A stretch of DNA of 64,000 nucleotides, taken from the NCBI RefSeq assembly GCF_902499175.1, contig NZ_CABVQC010000002.1, forward strand, positions 124,001 to 188,000, given 5' to 3'. Made by a program: the position numbers and the translations under genes. This document shows, piece after piece, positions 55,379 through 63,205 of the stretch. Position 1 is the first letter of the stretch, and every line of letters starts with the position of its first letter. Source of the stretch: Burkholderia aenigmatica (GTDB lineage Bacteria; Pseudomonadota; Gammaproteobacteria; Burkholderiales; Burkholderiaceae). Below the pieces are notes generated by a model. It worked only from the letters and a program-made list of their open reading frames with translations. It did no database searches and was not told the DNA's origin.

Positions 55379-56335
55379 CTAGCGTCCGGGAGCCGCGCCA
55401 TCCAGCAACTGCCGCCAGCCGCCGAGAAAGCCGATGCCGGGCCCCGGCGTCCACAGACCGCGCTGCGCGGCTTCGAGGTGGATCAGCGTCTGGTCTGCAC
55501 AGAACAGCGCCATCAGCGCATCGCGGCGGTCATGCATCCAGTCCGGCGCGGGATCGGGCCGCGTCGCTGCATAGGCTTGCAGGCCGGCGTCCCAGCGCTG
55601 CGCGTCGAATACGAAGCGATCGTCCCTGCCCGCATCGCGCGACAGCGCGAACAGCGCAAAGGCCACCTCGAGCCATTGCGCGCCCTGCCCGACATCGTCG
55701 AAATCGAGCACGCCGCTCACCGCGTGTCCCACGTACAGCAGGTTGCCCGCGTGATAATCGCCATGCAGCCAGTGCACCGCCCCCGTCAGCCAGCGCGCTG
55801 CCGTGTCGAGATGTGCACCGATCAGCCGGATCATCGTCTCGTAGTGGCCGTTCAGGTCTCCCGGCAACGACGGCGCGGCACGTGCCGCCACGCGTGCGTG
55901 GCGCGCCGACAGCCACGCCAGCGGCGCCGATTCGGTCGCGGGTATCGCCGCCAGCGCGGCATGCAGCTGCGCGAGCGCACGCATCGCATCGATCGCGCCC
56001 GCGTCCCCCTCGTCGGGCAGGCCCGGAATGCCGTCGATATGCTCGAACAGATGCAGCCAGCTTCCATCGGGAAGCCGCACACCGGACTGTGCATCCACGG
56101 TCGGCCGCAGGCATGGCAGCGCGGGCAGCATCGGCGTCGTGCGCAGATGGCCAAGTATCGCCGCCTCGCGATGCACCTGCTCGACCGGCTTGCCGGACCA
56201 CGACACGCGCAGCACCGCGCGCGCCGAATCGCACTCGACGAGATACGTTTTGTTAGTATGGCCCGACGCCAGCGCCTGCAGGCGCGCCGGCCCGAGATTC
56301 CAGTACCGGTGAAGCCACGGTTCCAGCGTTTTCAC
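55379..56335 (-). CDS. APH-fold phosphotransferase (cluster kinase 1)
   Basis: A 318-residue aminoglycoside-phosphotransferase-fold kinase. The catalytic loop is LHGDYHAGNLL (Brenner motif) and the metal Asp is in GVLDFDDVG. The substrate could be an amino sugar, homoserine/choline-like compound or the product of the neighbouring cluster. GTG at 56335 is taken because AGGAG precedes it by four bases; an ATG at 56362 would overlap, base for base, the ATG of the divergent gene at 56361. It is convergent with the deacetylase gene (13-base gap). Confidence 0.82.
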   Translation of the reverse strand: MKTLEPWLHRYWNLGPARLQALASGHTNKTYLVECDSARAVLRVSWSGKPVEQVHREAAILGHLRTTPMLPALPCLRPTVDAQSGVRLPDGSWLHLFEHIDGIPGLPDEGDAGAIDAMRALAQLHAALAAIPATESAPLAWLSARHARVAARAAPSLPGDLNGHYETMIRLIGAHLDTAARWLTGAVHWLHGDYHAGNLLYVGHAVSGVLDFDDVGQGAQWLEVAFALFALSRDAGRDDRFVFDAQRWDAGLQAYAATRPDPAPDWMHDRRDALMALFCADQTLIHLEAAQRGLWTPGPGIGFLGGWRQLLDGAAPGR

Positions 56336-56360
56336 GTCACTCCTACTCGTTGCATTGACC

Positions 56361-57050
56361 ATGTCAGAGCGTCCTTCGGCCCGCATGCGGGACATCAACA
56401 TCGAATGGCTGACGCGCGCTGCCGAATTCGACCATCTGTTCCAGACGCGCTGGCTCGGCGAGCGCTTCTTCCACCTGCCCGGCGACATGCTCGCGCTCCA
56501 GGAACTGATCTGGCGTGTGCGTCCCGACTGCATCGTGCAGACCGGCATCGCGGCGGGCGGCGGCGTCGTATTCTCCGCGTCGATGCTGGAACTGGTGGGC
56601 GACAACGGCCGCGTCGTCGCGATCGAGCCGCGCCTGCGCGACGAGGTCAGGCAGCGCCTGCAATCGCACCGGCTCGCCCACCGCATGACGCTGATCGAAG
56701 GCGAATCGTGCGCGGCCGACACGCTTGCGTCGGTGCGCGCACAGATCGGTGACAATGCACGCGTGATGGCGATCCTCGATCTCACGCATACCCACGCGCA
56801 CGTGCTGCGCGAACTCGAATGCTATGCGCCACTCGTGACGCCCGGCAGCTACGCGATCGTGATGGATACCATCATGGAATACCTGCCCGCGTCGATGTTC
56901 GACGGCAAGCCGTACGGGAAAGGCAACAACCCGGCCACCGCCGCGCATGAATTCCTCGCCCGCGACGACCGGTTCGAGGTCGACTACGACATCGAGGACC
57001 GCGTACTCATGACGCTGTCGCCAGGCGGTTTCCTGAAGCGAGTGCGCTGA
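56361..57050 (+). CDS. CmcI-like methyltransferase/hydroxylase
   Basis: A 229-residue protein of the cephalosporin hydroxylase / CmcI family (Rossmann-fold SAM-dependent methyltransferases). Seen: NIEWLTRAAEFDHLFQTRWLG at the N-terminus, the SAM-site IVQTGIAAGGGVVFSASML, the acidic AIEPRLRDEV and DTIMEYLPASMF. CmcI itself methylates a cephalosporin C-7 hydroxyl; family members occur in many O-antigen and antibiotic clusters. It is the only plus-strand gene in the cluster, and its last 44 bases overlap the 3' end of the glycosyltransferase gene. Confidence 0.83.
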   Translation: MSERPSARMRDINIEWLTRAAEFDHLFQTRWLGERFFHLPGDMLALQELIWRVRPDCIVQTGIAAGGGVVFSASMLELVGDNGRVVAIEPRLRDEVRQRLQSHRLAHRMTLIEGESCAADTLASVRAQIGDNARVMAILDLTHTHAHVLRELECYAPLVTPGSYAIVMDTIMEYLPASMFDGKPYGKGNNPATAAHEFLARDDRFEVDYDIEDRVLMTLSPGGFLKRVR

Positions 57051-58212
57051 TCAGGCGCGCTGCCTCGGCCGAACCGTCGCGCGCATAGCTCGCGCGGATC
57101 CGCGCCGCCTGCTCGCGCAACGCCCCGGGCCGCAACAGGCGTTCGAGCGCATCGGCGATGTCCGCCACGCCGGCCTGCTGCAGATCCAGCACGCACCCCG
57201 CGCCGGCCCGCTCCACGAAGTGCGCCGAATGGAACTGGTCATTGCAGAACGGCGACAGCAGCATCGGCACACCGCATGCAAGCGACTCCATCACCGAATT
57301 CGCGCCGCCGTGGCTGACGAACGCGTGCGTGCGCTGCAACAGCGCCAGTTGCGGCACGTAGCGCACCGCGACCACGCGTTCGTCGTCGGCCGGCAGCAGA
57401 TCCGAATCGACCAGTTCGCCCACCGACAACACCAGTTGCGCCGACGTCGCGCGCACCGCCTCGATGACCTTCGCAAACACGTCGGGATGGTAGTAAAGCT
57501 GGCTGCCGAGCGACATGTAGACGAGCGGACGATCGGCATCGAGGCGCTCCCACGGAAACGGCGTCTCGTCGCCGCGCGGGCCGGACGGCAGTGCCGGACC
57601 GACCAGCTCGACACCGTGCGGCGGTGCGCCGACCAACGCATCGGTCGTGAACGCGAGCGTCAGGTGCGGAGAGAGAATGTCGCAACCGCGAAAACGCGCA
57701 TCGAGCCCGTAGCGCGCGAACAGGCGCGTGCGTTCCGGCGCGAGCCATCTCACCGTACGCAGCAGTTCCGAATCGAGATCGTCCGGCAGCACCGGATTCA
57801 GCGAATTCGACATCGAAACCCACGGCAGCCCTTCCAGTTCCGCCGCGATCGCTGCCGCATAGAGCAGCGGATCGATCACGACCACGTCGGGCTGCCAGTC
57901 GCGTAGCACCGCGCGGATGCCGTCCACCTGCGCGGGCGCGAGATCGATCAGCAGCGTGCGAATCCAGTGCCGCAGCCAGTCCGCGTCGCGAATGTTCGCA
58001 GCGAAGCTCGCGCCGCGCGACAGGTCGTGGCGCTCGGGCGTCTCGCGCGGCCCTACAAATGTGAAACCGCCAGCGCCATCGAGCTGTGCGCTGATGTCGG
58101 CCGGCGCATAGAACGCGACGTCGCAGCCGGCATCGCGCAGATGCTGGGCCGGGCCGATACACGGATTGACGTGCCCTTTCTCGGGCACCACGCAGAACAG
58201 GATGCGTTTCAT
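57007..58212 (-). CDS. UGT-type glycosyltransferase (macrolide GT-like)
   Basis: A 401-residue GT1-family (GT-B fold) glycosyltransferase starting MKRILFCVVPEKGHVNPCIG. The donor-site motif VSHGGANSVMESLACGVPMLLSPFCNDQFHSA is intact, with PSPG-like histidines. Such enzymes place an activated sugar on small hydrophobic acceptors such as macrolides, flavonoids or sterols. It is the last gene of the five-gene minus-strand operon, 7 bases after the AsnB-like gene. It converges on the CmcI-like gene with a 44-base overlap. Confidence 0.88.
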   Translation of the reverse strand: MKRILFCVVPEKGHVNPCIGPAQHLRDAGCDVAFYAPADISAQLDGAGGFTFVGPRETPERHDLSRGASFAANIRDADWLRHWIRTLLIDLAPAQVDGIRAVLRDWQPDVVVIDPLLYAAAIAAELEGLPWVSMSNSLNPVLPDDLDSELLRTVRWLAPERTRLFARYGLDARFRGCDILSPHLTLAFTTDALVGAPPHGVELVGPALPSGPRGDETPFPWERLDADRPLVYMSLGSQLYYHPDVFAKVIEAVRATSAQLVLSVGELVDSDLLPADDERVVAVRYVPQLALLQRTHAFVSHGGANSVMESLACGVPMLLSPFCNDQFHSAHFVERAGAGCVLDLQQAGVADIADALERLLRPGALREQAARIRASYARDGSAEAARLISALASGNRLATAS

Positions 58213-58219
58213 GAGCGGC

Positions 58220-59281
58220 TCAGGTTGGGCGATGCGCGGCATCGAGGGCGTCGAAATGATCGAGGATCAGCGACAGCGTCGTCCACAGCACGCGTTCGTT
58301 GTCCGTCTGCAGCGTGGGGGCGGCCAGACCGAGCGTGTCGGCCAGCGCGTGCGTGCGGTCGCGATCGAGCAGCGCCGCGAGGTCCATTGCCGGGGCGAGC
58401 CGTCCGCGCTTGGGGCCGTGCACGAGCCGGTCCGGCAGGTTCAGGCGCGCACCGAGGTCGCGCAGGCATTGCTTGTCCGGATCGGGCGCGATGCTCGTCA
58501 GATGCGCGACGACGGCATCGTCGACGAACGGCGGATGCAGCTCGACCGACGCCGCATCGAACAACGCATGGCACAGCGGCAGATAGTTGGCCGACTGGTC
58601 GCGGCGCAGCACCTGGTCCGCGCCGTCGCCGGTGATGGCCACCTCGACGCCGTCCGCGGCCATCGCGTCGGCGAGCAGCAGCTTTGCGACCGGATGCAGG
58701 TTGAACATCGGCTCCTCGACCGCATGCGTCGTTCTCGGCAGCGCCGCGACGAAATCGGCCTCGTTCGCGCGCACGATCTTCACGTTCGCCTGCATCTGCC
58801 CGGCCAGCTCGAGTGCGGCGTCGCGCTCGCAATAGTCCGGCATGTCGGTCACGAGGATGTAGGACGTCACGTGCCGCTGCGCGCCGAGTTCGCGCAGCAA
58901 CGCAAGCAGCAGCGCCGAATCGAGCCCGCCGCTCAGCGCCAGCGCAACGCGCTTGCCGCTGTCGAGCGCGCGCTGCAGCGACGCGCGCAGCACGGTTTCC
59001 AGATCCGCGTGCTGCGGCTGCTCGGGGGCCGGCTGCACGGTCAGCCCTTGCGGCGAACGGATCAGCGCATGGCCGGGCGGCACCGCGCGCACGTCGCGCA
59101 GCACGGTGCGGCCGATCAGACGCTCGCCGCTCAGATAGCCAGCAATGGCCGCCGCGTCCGGCTCGCCGGCCGGTTGCCCGGCTGCACGCAGGACGGCCCG
59201 GATGCCGGACGCCGTCGTACCGCTGCGCGGATGATAGTGAAGCCGGTCGAAGCCGAAGAGGTCGCGCGTGCCGACGATCAT
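58220..59281 (-). CDS. Asparagine synthetase-like ligase lacking the N-terminal glutaminase half
   Basis: A 353-residue ATP-pyrophosphatase-type amide ligase. SGGLDS (PP motif) is at residues 117-122 and a second nucleotide motif GDGADQVL near 215. The N-terminal ~110 residues match only the end of the class II glutaminase domain (FGFDRLHYHP, VPPGHALI); the catalytic Cys1 portion is absent. So it cannot use glutamine and probably uses an amine substrate directly, like beta-lactam synthetases or lasso cyclases. Its ATG overlaps the radical SAM stop (ATGA), so the short form is real. Confidence 0.85.
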   Translation of the reverse strand: MIVGTRDLFGFDRLHYHPRSGTTASGIRAVLRAAGQPAGEPDAAAIAGYLSGERLIGRTVLRDVRAVPPGHALIRSPQGLTVQPAPEQPQHADLETVLRASLQRALDSGKRVALALSGGLDSALLLALLRELGAQRHVTSYILVTDMPDYCERDAALELAGQMQANVKIVRANEADFVAALPRTTHAVEEPMFNLHPVAKLLLADAMAADGVEVAITGDGADQVLRRDQSANYLPLCHALFDAASVELHPPFVDDAVVAHLTSIAPDPDKQCLRDLGARLNLPDRLVHGPKRGRLAPAMDLAALLDRDRTHALADTLGLAAPTLQTDNERVLWTTLSLILDHFDALDAAHRPT

Positions 59282-60156
59282 GGATAACGTGCCTTCAAGG
59301 AGTCCACTTCAATGCGTTTGAGGACGCGATGCGGCGCCACCGGCGCGCTGCCGCCCTGGCAATGCAGGCACGCTTCGAGCGGCGCGTCGCGGTGCAGATA
59401 GGCGAGCATCGCGTCGAGCATGTCCGCGTCGTCGCGCAGCGGCAGGCCATCGGATTGGAAATCCTTCTCGCCCTTGTAGAGCGTATGGAAATGCGCCGGA
59501 CGCGTGCACGTGTAGAACATGCCGTCGCGAATCATATGGCAGCGCTCGCGGATCCAGCAATCCTGATAGAGGCGCCGTGCTTCGTCGCGATCGGTGCCGG
59601 GTTGCGCGCGGTTCATCGTCGTGAACACATCCTGCACCTTCCAGTTCAGGCGCACGTCGAAGCGCGCGGCCTGATGCTCGATGTGCGCGACCAGCTCGGG
59701 CGACAGCGACGGCTTCGGATAGCGCGAGATCGTCAGCGCATCCACCGCCTGCCAGAACGCATCCGTCATCTCACCCAGTTTCAGGCCGTTCGTCGTGACG
59801 GAGATCACGGGCGCGATACCCGTGGCGCGCACGCGCTCGACGAGTTCGACGAGCGCCGGATGCAGCAGCGGCTCGCCGCCGACCAGCTTGAACATGCGCG
59901 GGCGCAGCACCTTCGCGGCGCGGCGCAGATCGGCCTCGAGCGATGCGGGGTTCGCGTACCACTCGGGCAGCAGCGGCGACAGCGAGCAACATTCCGCGCA
60001 GGTCAGGTTGCAGTGATCGACGATATGCGCTTCCAGCGAGCGCGTCAGCACGCGCCCGTCCTCGACGCGGTAGTCGCGATCCAGCGGCGGCGGAAACACA
60101 TGCTGCCGCTCGGTCGGCGGCGTCGGATTCGACATCCGGTTCAGATTCGCATTCAC
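59278..60156 (-). CDS. Radical SAM enzyme with C-terminal cysteine cluster
   Basis: A 292-residue radical SAM protein. The 4Fe-4S motif is CNLTCAEC (C49, C53, C56), followed by KLVGGEPLLHP (SAM site) and VTTNGL. The C-terminal ~80 residues hold five more cysteines (QDCWIRERCHMI, FYTCTR, CLHCQGG), a twitch or SPASM-like auxiliary cluster. GTG at 60156 is chosen because AGGA lies seven bases upstream and it follows the previous stop by one base; an ATG at 60135 is the alternative. Reaction unknown; it is the likely chemistry-defining enzyme of the cluster. Confidence 0.84.
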   Translation of the reverse strand: MNANLNRMSNPTPPTERQHVFPPPLDRDYRVEDGRVLTRSLEAHIVDHCNLTCAECCSLSPLLPEWYANPASLEADLRRAAKVLRPRMFKLVGGEPLLHPALVELVERVRATGIAPVISVTTNGLKLGEMTDAFWQAVDALTISRYPKPSLSPELVAHIEHQAARFDVRLNWKVQDVFTTMNRAQPGTDRDEARRLYQDCWIRERCHMIRDGMFYTCTRPAHFHTLYKGEKDFQSDGLPLRDDADMLDAMLAYLHRDAPLEACLHCQGGSAPVAPHRVLKRIEVDSLKARYP

Positions 60157-60157
60157 T

Positions 60158-61150
60158 TCAGCGTCCTGCTTCCATGCATCGGGAAAAGAAATCGACGAGA
60201 CGGTCGCGCGCATCCACCATCGCGGACGCCATCGTCACCGCGCCGCTCAGATGCGATGCAAAGCGCGACGGATCGTCGAGCCAGCCTTGCACGATCCAGA
60301 GCTTGAGTGCGTGCTGCAGACATGCGGCGTCGACCGCCCATGCAATGCGCGCGGGATCGACCGGCCGGGCCCGCCGATATGCGAGCACGAACGCTTCCGC
60401 CAGGTGCGGCGCCTCCAGCGGCAGATGGTTCAGGCAACGCACCAGTTCGTATTCTCGCGGCGCGCCGATCGACGCTTCCCAGTCAAGAATGAGCGGCGGC
60501 AGCGTGCCGGTGAACAGATAGTTGAACTGGTTGTAGTCGTTGTGGATCGGGTGCTGCGGATCGTCGGCGGGAAACGCGTCGATGCTGCCCGGATAGTAGC
60601 GGTCGAGCAGGCGCAGCGCGAGATCGACGTAGCGGCGCAGGTTCTCTGAGGCGTCGCCCGAACGTGAGCGATCCAGCGCGTCGAGCAAGCTGCGGCGCAC
60701 CGCATCTGCGTCGATCGCGGTCAGCCGTGCGCGGATCGTGTCGAGCTCCGGCAGATGAAGCTGTTCGAGGCTCGTGTGCAACGCGCCCAGACTCGCGCCG
60801 AGCGCATCCCATTCGGCCGGCGAAAACGTGTCGTAGGTCCTGAACTGCCCGGTTTCCCAGCGGGTCAGCATCGCGTGGGCGTTTGACCCCGTCCACATCA
60901 GCGTGCCGGCCACCGTGCGTTTCAACGCCTGCACGTGGAAACGTGTATCGCCGTGCGTCTCGAAGTGCGCGAGCATGGCCGCTTCCTTGGCCGCACGCGC
61001 ATGATGTTCGGACGCGTAGAGCTTGATCGCTACGCCACCGTCATCGGTCGGCAGATGCCATACGCGTTCGCCGACCTGGCGCGGCGGCCCGCTTCGGCCC
61101 AGCGCATAGGCGTCGCGGATCTCGTCGAAGGTCGCGGCGAGCGAGTCCAT
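60158..61150 (-). CDS. APH-fold phosphotransferase (cluster kinase 2)
   Basis: A 330-residue kinase-fold protein of the APH/ChoK superfamily. The catalytic HNDYNQFNYLF (H-x-D-x4-N) is near residue 203 and LDWEAS carries the metal Asp. The N-lobe has GGVAIKLYAS with the ATP Lys. It follows the FkbM-like gene with no gap and precedes the radical SAM gene by one base. Unlike kinase 1 it is inside the operon. It is related to, but clearly distinct from, kinase 1, so a second phosphorylation or activation is likely. Confidence 0.82.
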   Translation of the reverse strand: MDSLAATFDEIRDAYALGRSGPPRQVGERVWHLPTDDGGVAIKLYASEHHARAAKEAAMLAHFETHGDTRFHVQALKRTVAGTLMWTGSNAHAMLTRWETGQFRTYDTFSPAEWDALGASLGALHTSLEQLHLPELDTIRARLTAIDADAVRRSLLDALDRSRSGDASENLRRYVDLALRLLDRYYPGSIDAFPADDPQHPIHNDYNQFNYLFTGTLPPLILDWEASIGAPREYELVRCLNHLPLEAPHLAEAFVLAYRRARPVDPARIAWAVDAACLQHALKLWIVQGWLDDPSRFASHLSGAVTMASAMVDARDRLVDFFSRCMEAGR

Positions 61151-61900
61151 TCAGATATGCTCGGCCGGCCCGTATCGATACGGATGGCCGCTCAGGAACG
61201 TGTTGTGACCGACGTAGCGCACCTTGTACATCGCCGGGCGAAACAGCACCGAAGGCGCGTTGTTTGCGATGCCGAGCAGCGGATACAGGTCCTGCCGCAC
61301 GAAGAACGCGTTGTTGCCCATGTCGTCGCAGCAGACGAGTTCATAGCCCTTCTGCCTGCCGAGATACACGAGCGATTCGAGACTCGCGCCGTAATAGGTC
61401 GAGCCGTCCCATTCGTGGTCCGGGTTGAAGCACATGACCCAACGCTCGGGCGGCGTGTAGTACGGGTTGTATTCGATTACGACGATGCGCGGCTGGAATG
61501 CTTGCAGGCCGCGCCAGACCCAGTAGTCGTTGCCGTCGATGTCGATCGACAACAGGTCGAAGTCAGTTGGCGTGTTCGCGTCGGCGAGCAACGTGTCGAT
61601 CGTGTCGGGCTGAACGCGGTCGTGGTGCAAGCAAACGCGATCCGCGCCCGCGTAGTGGGCGGCCAGCTTGCCGAAGCGGTACGCACTGCCTTCCACCAGC
61701 ACGCCGGACCAATCCTGCTCGCGCAGCAACCGCGCCGTGTTGCTGTTGCGCAGGCCGTCGCTTGCGCCGATATCGACGCAGAAGCGGTTGGTCGGCGCGA
61801 TCCGCTCCATCAGGCGCGACAGGATGCCTTCCTCGGTGCCTTGCGCGTACAGGCTTGGCGCAAGGCCGGACAGGTCGAGCGGGAAAGGATGGTCCTGCAT
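61151..61900 (-). CDS. FkbM-like SAM-dependent methyltransferase
   Basis: A 249-residue class I methyltransferase-fold protein with the SAM motif FCVDIGASDGLRNSNT near residue 40, LVEGSAYRFG, and LLSIDIDGNDYWVWRGLQ. The C-terminal part (YGASLESLVYLGRQKGYELVCCDDMGNNAFFV) is typical of FkbM-like proteins in polysaccharide and antibiotic loci. It is the first gene of the five-gene operon. I see no obvious promoter consensus in the ~240 bp upstream. Confidence 0.8.
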   Translation of the reverse strand: MQDHPFPLDLSGLAPSLYAQGTEEGILSRLMERIAPTNRFCVDIGASDGLRNSNTARLLREQDWSGVLVEGSAYRFGKLAAHYAGADRVCLHHDRVQPDTIDTLLADANTPTDFDLLSIDIDGNDYWVWRGLQAFQPRIVVIEYNPYYTPPERWVMCFNPDHEWDGSTYYGASLESLVYLGRQKGYELVCCDDMGNNAFFVRQDLYPLLGIANNAPSVLFRPAMYKVRYVGHNTFLSGHPYRYGPAEHI

Positions 61901-62024
61901 CGAGGGGGCGGCTCCGGGTCGGAATTAAGGGTGGTATTCGGAGCGTAATTTACCCGAAGTCGATTGACGGAAGGAAACGGGAATTCACAACGCCGCCGGG
62001 TCTCACCGGTGCGGCAATGAAAAA

Positions 62025-62054
62025 GCCCGCATCGACCATGTTGTCGATGCGGGC
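62025..62054 (-). terminator. Rho-independent terminator of the truncated ABC-F gene
   Basis: A perfect 12-bp stem (GCCCGCATCGAC with GTCGATGCGGGC) and a 6-base loop. On the minus strand it is followed by five U residues. It lies 88 bases after the ABC-F stop codon and isolates the operon below from transcription coming from the right. Confidence 0.88.
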
Positions 62055-62141
62055 CCAATGCGTTTCTGGCAGCTTCGTTCTATGCGGCCCGGCTTCGTCC
62101 TACTGCCTGGCCGTGACGCATGAGCGGAAGCGTCAGGACAA

Positions 62142-62258
62142 TTACTCCTGCCCCTGACTCGTCAGGAATTCCTCGTAATTGCCACCAAAGTCGAACAACG
62201 TGCCGTCCGTACGCACTTCGATGATCCGGTTCGCCAGCCCGCTCACGAATTCACGGTC
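62142..62258 (-). pseudogene. 3' remnant of a YbiT-like ABC-F ATPase gene, disrupted by insertion
   Basis: The last 38 codons (DREFVSGLANRIIEV, then DFGGNYEEFL) match the C-terminus of YbiT-type ABC-F ATPases, whose consensus is HDREFVSSLATRI...GNYEDYL. Upstream of the Asp, homology stops abruptly and the codon expected to be His reads TGT. The open frame continues to 62435 but codes unrelated residues. The gene has been split by the element beginning near 62259; the 5' part would lie beyond the other end of that element, outside the window. Confidence 0.78.
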
Positions 62259-62506
62259 ACAGAAACCTCGTTCAGGGTCAAAATCAATCACTTGAAGAGC
62301 ATGAATGGCTGCAATCGCCCTACGCGGGACAAAATGGCTCGTCAAAATTAGCCGAAAAGGGCCAGCCAGCCTGTCCACGACCATGAGCGGGCAACTGGAG
62401 ACCAACCAACGGCTGTCATCTTTCATGTGCACCAATTCGAAAGTCCATGCCCTTGTGTGGCACGAGACAGGTATGCTTCGTTCCTATTCCATCGAATCCG
62501 AATTAC

Positions 62507-63205
62507 ATGAATACAGCATCTGAACCGGCTCACGATGCAGGCTCCGTAATCCACTTCCGCGAAGATGAAGCAAACTATCTTGGTTGGCTTGCAAGCAATC
62601 CTAGCGGCTTCGTCCTGAACGTCCGAACTCCACCCGAAAAGAAAAGATTGATGCTCCACCGGGCCACTTGCACGGACATCAATCGAGCCTCATCTAGTGA
62701 CGGGCCCGCTCCATTCACGGGCGGACTATATTCGAAGGTCTGTTCTCGCGACCCCAAGCAAATTGCAGAATGGGCGCGAGACCATGTGAGTGGAGTGGCC
62801 GGCTACACGCACCTCTGCAAGCGCTGCAAGCCACAGGCCCCAGTGTACCCGCTGGATGAGGTACTGGAGAGACAGCAACATTTGCTGTCCGATACGGAAA
62901 AGTCTCTGCGGGACACCGAGGCGGCACGAAGAGAGCGCCTAAAGAAAGCCAGCAAAAGGGCTAAGGTACGCTACGTTATGACGCGGGTATTCGAGCGGAA
63001 TCCTGATGTGATTGCCGAGGCGTTGCACCTCGCGCGTGGTATTTGCCAAGGGTGCGGGAATCCGGCCCCGTTCGAGAGGAAAGCGACTGGGCGTCCCTAT
63101 CTTGAAGTCCATCACGTTGTGCCGCTGGCGGAAGGCGGGGATGACACTGTTTCAAATGCCATCGCTCTCTGTCCCAACTGCCACCGAAAGCGGCATTACG
63201 GTTAG
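62507..63205 (+). CDS. HNH endonuclease
   Basis: A 232-residue predicted nuclease. The C-terminal ~60 residues are a full HNH domain: CQGCG zinc knuckle, EVHHVVPLAEGGDD (HH), SNAIALCPNCHRKRH (N and second CxxC). The N-terminal ~110 residues are unfamiliar and contain TCTDINRASS and YTHLCKRCKP. A long helix (residues ~120-165, rich in Glu/Lys/Arg) links the halves. It may be a restriction-type nuclease against foreign or modified DNA. GC content is lower than the chromosome. ATG at 62507 is chosen; its stop overlaps the convergent recombinase stop. Confidence 0.85.
   Translation: MNTASEPAHDAGSVIHFREDEANYLGWLASNPSGFVLNVRTPPEKKRLMLHRATCTDINRASSSDGPAPFTGGLYSKVCSRDPKQIAEWARDHVSGVAGYTHLCKRCKPQAPVYPLDEVLERQQHLLSDTEKSLRDTEAARRERLKKASKRAKVRYVMTRVFERNPDVIAEALHLARGICQGCGNPAPFERKATGRPYLEVHHVVPLAEGGDDTVSNAIALCPNCHRKRHYG

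Noticed and set aside
58220..61900. Lasso peptide or other RiPP cluster
   Set aside because: The AsnB-like and radical SAM genes prompted this, but there is no transglutaminase-like leader protease, no RRE-type small protein and no credible precursor peptide.
56361..61900. Beta-lactam (cephamycin-like) biosynthesis
   Set aside because: CmcI-like and AsnB-like genes co-occur, but there is no ACV synthetase, IPNS, CmcJ or carboxyethylarginine-type enzyme.
62259..62435. Extension of the ABC-F tail into a 97-codon gene
   Set aside because: The upstream half has no ABC-F homology and crosses the composition break; it is chance open frame created by the insertion.
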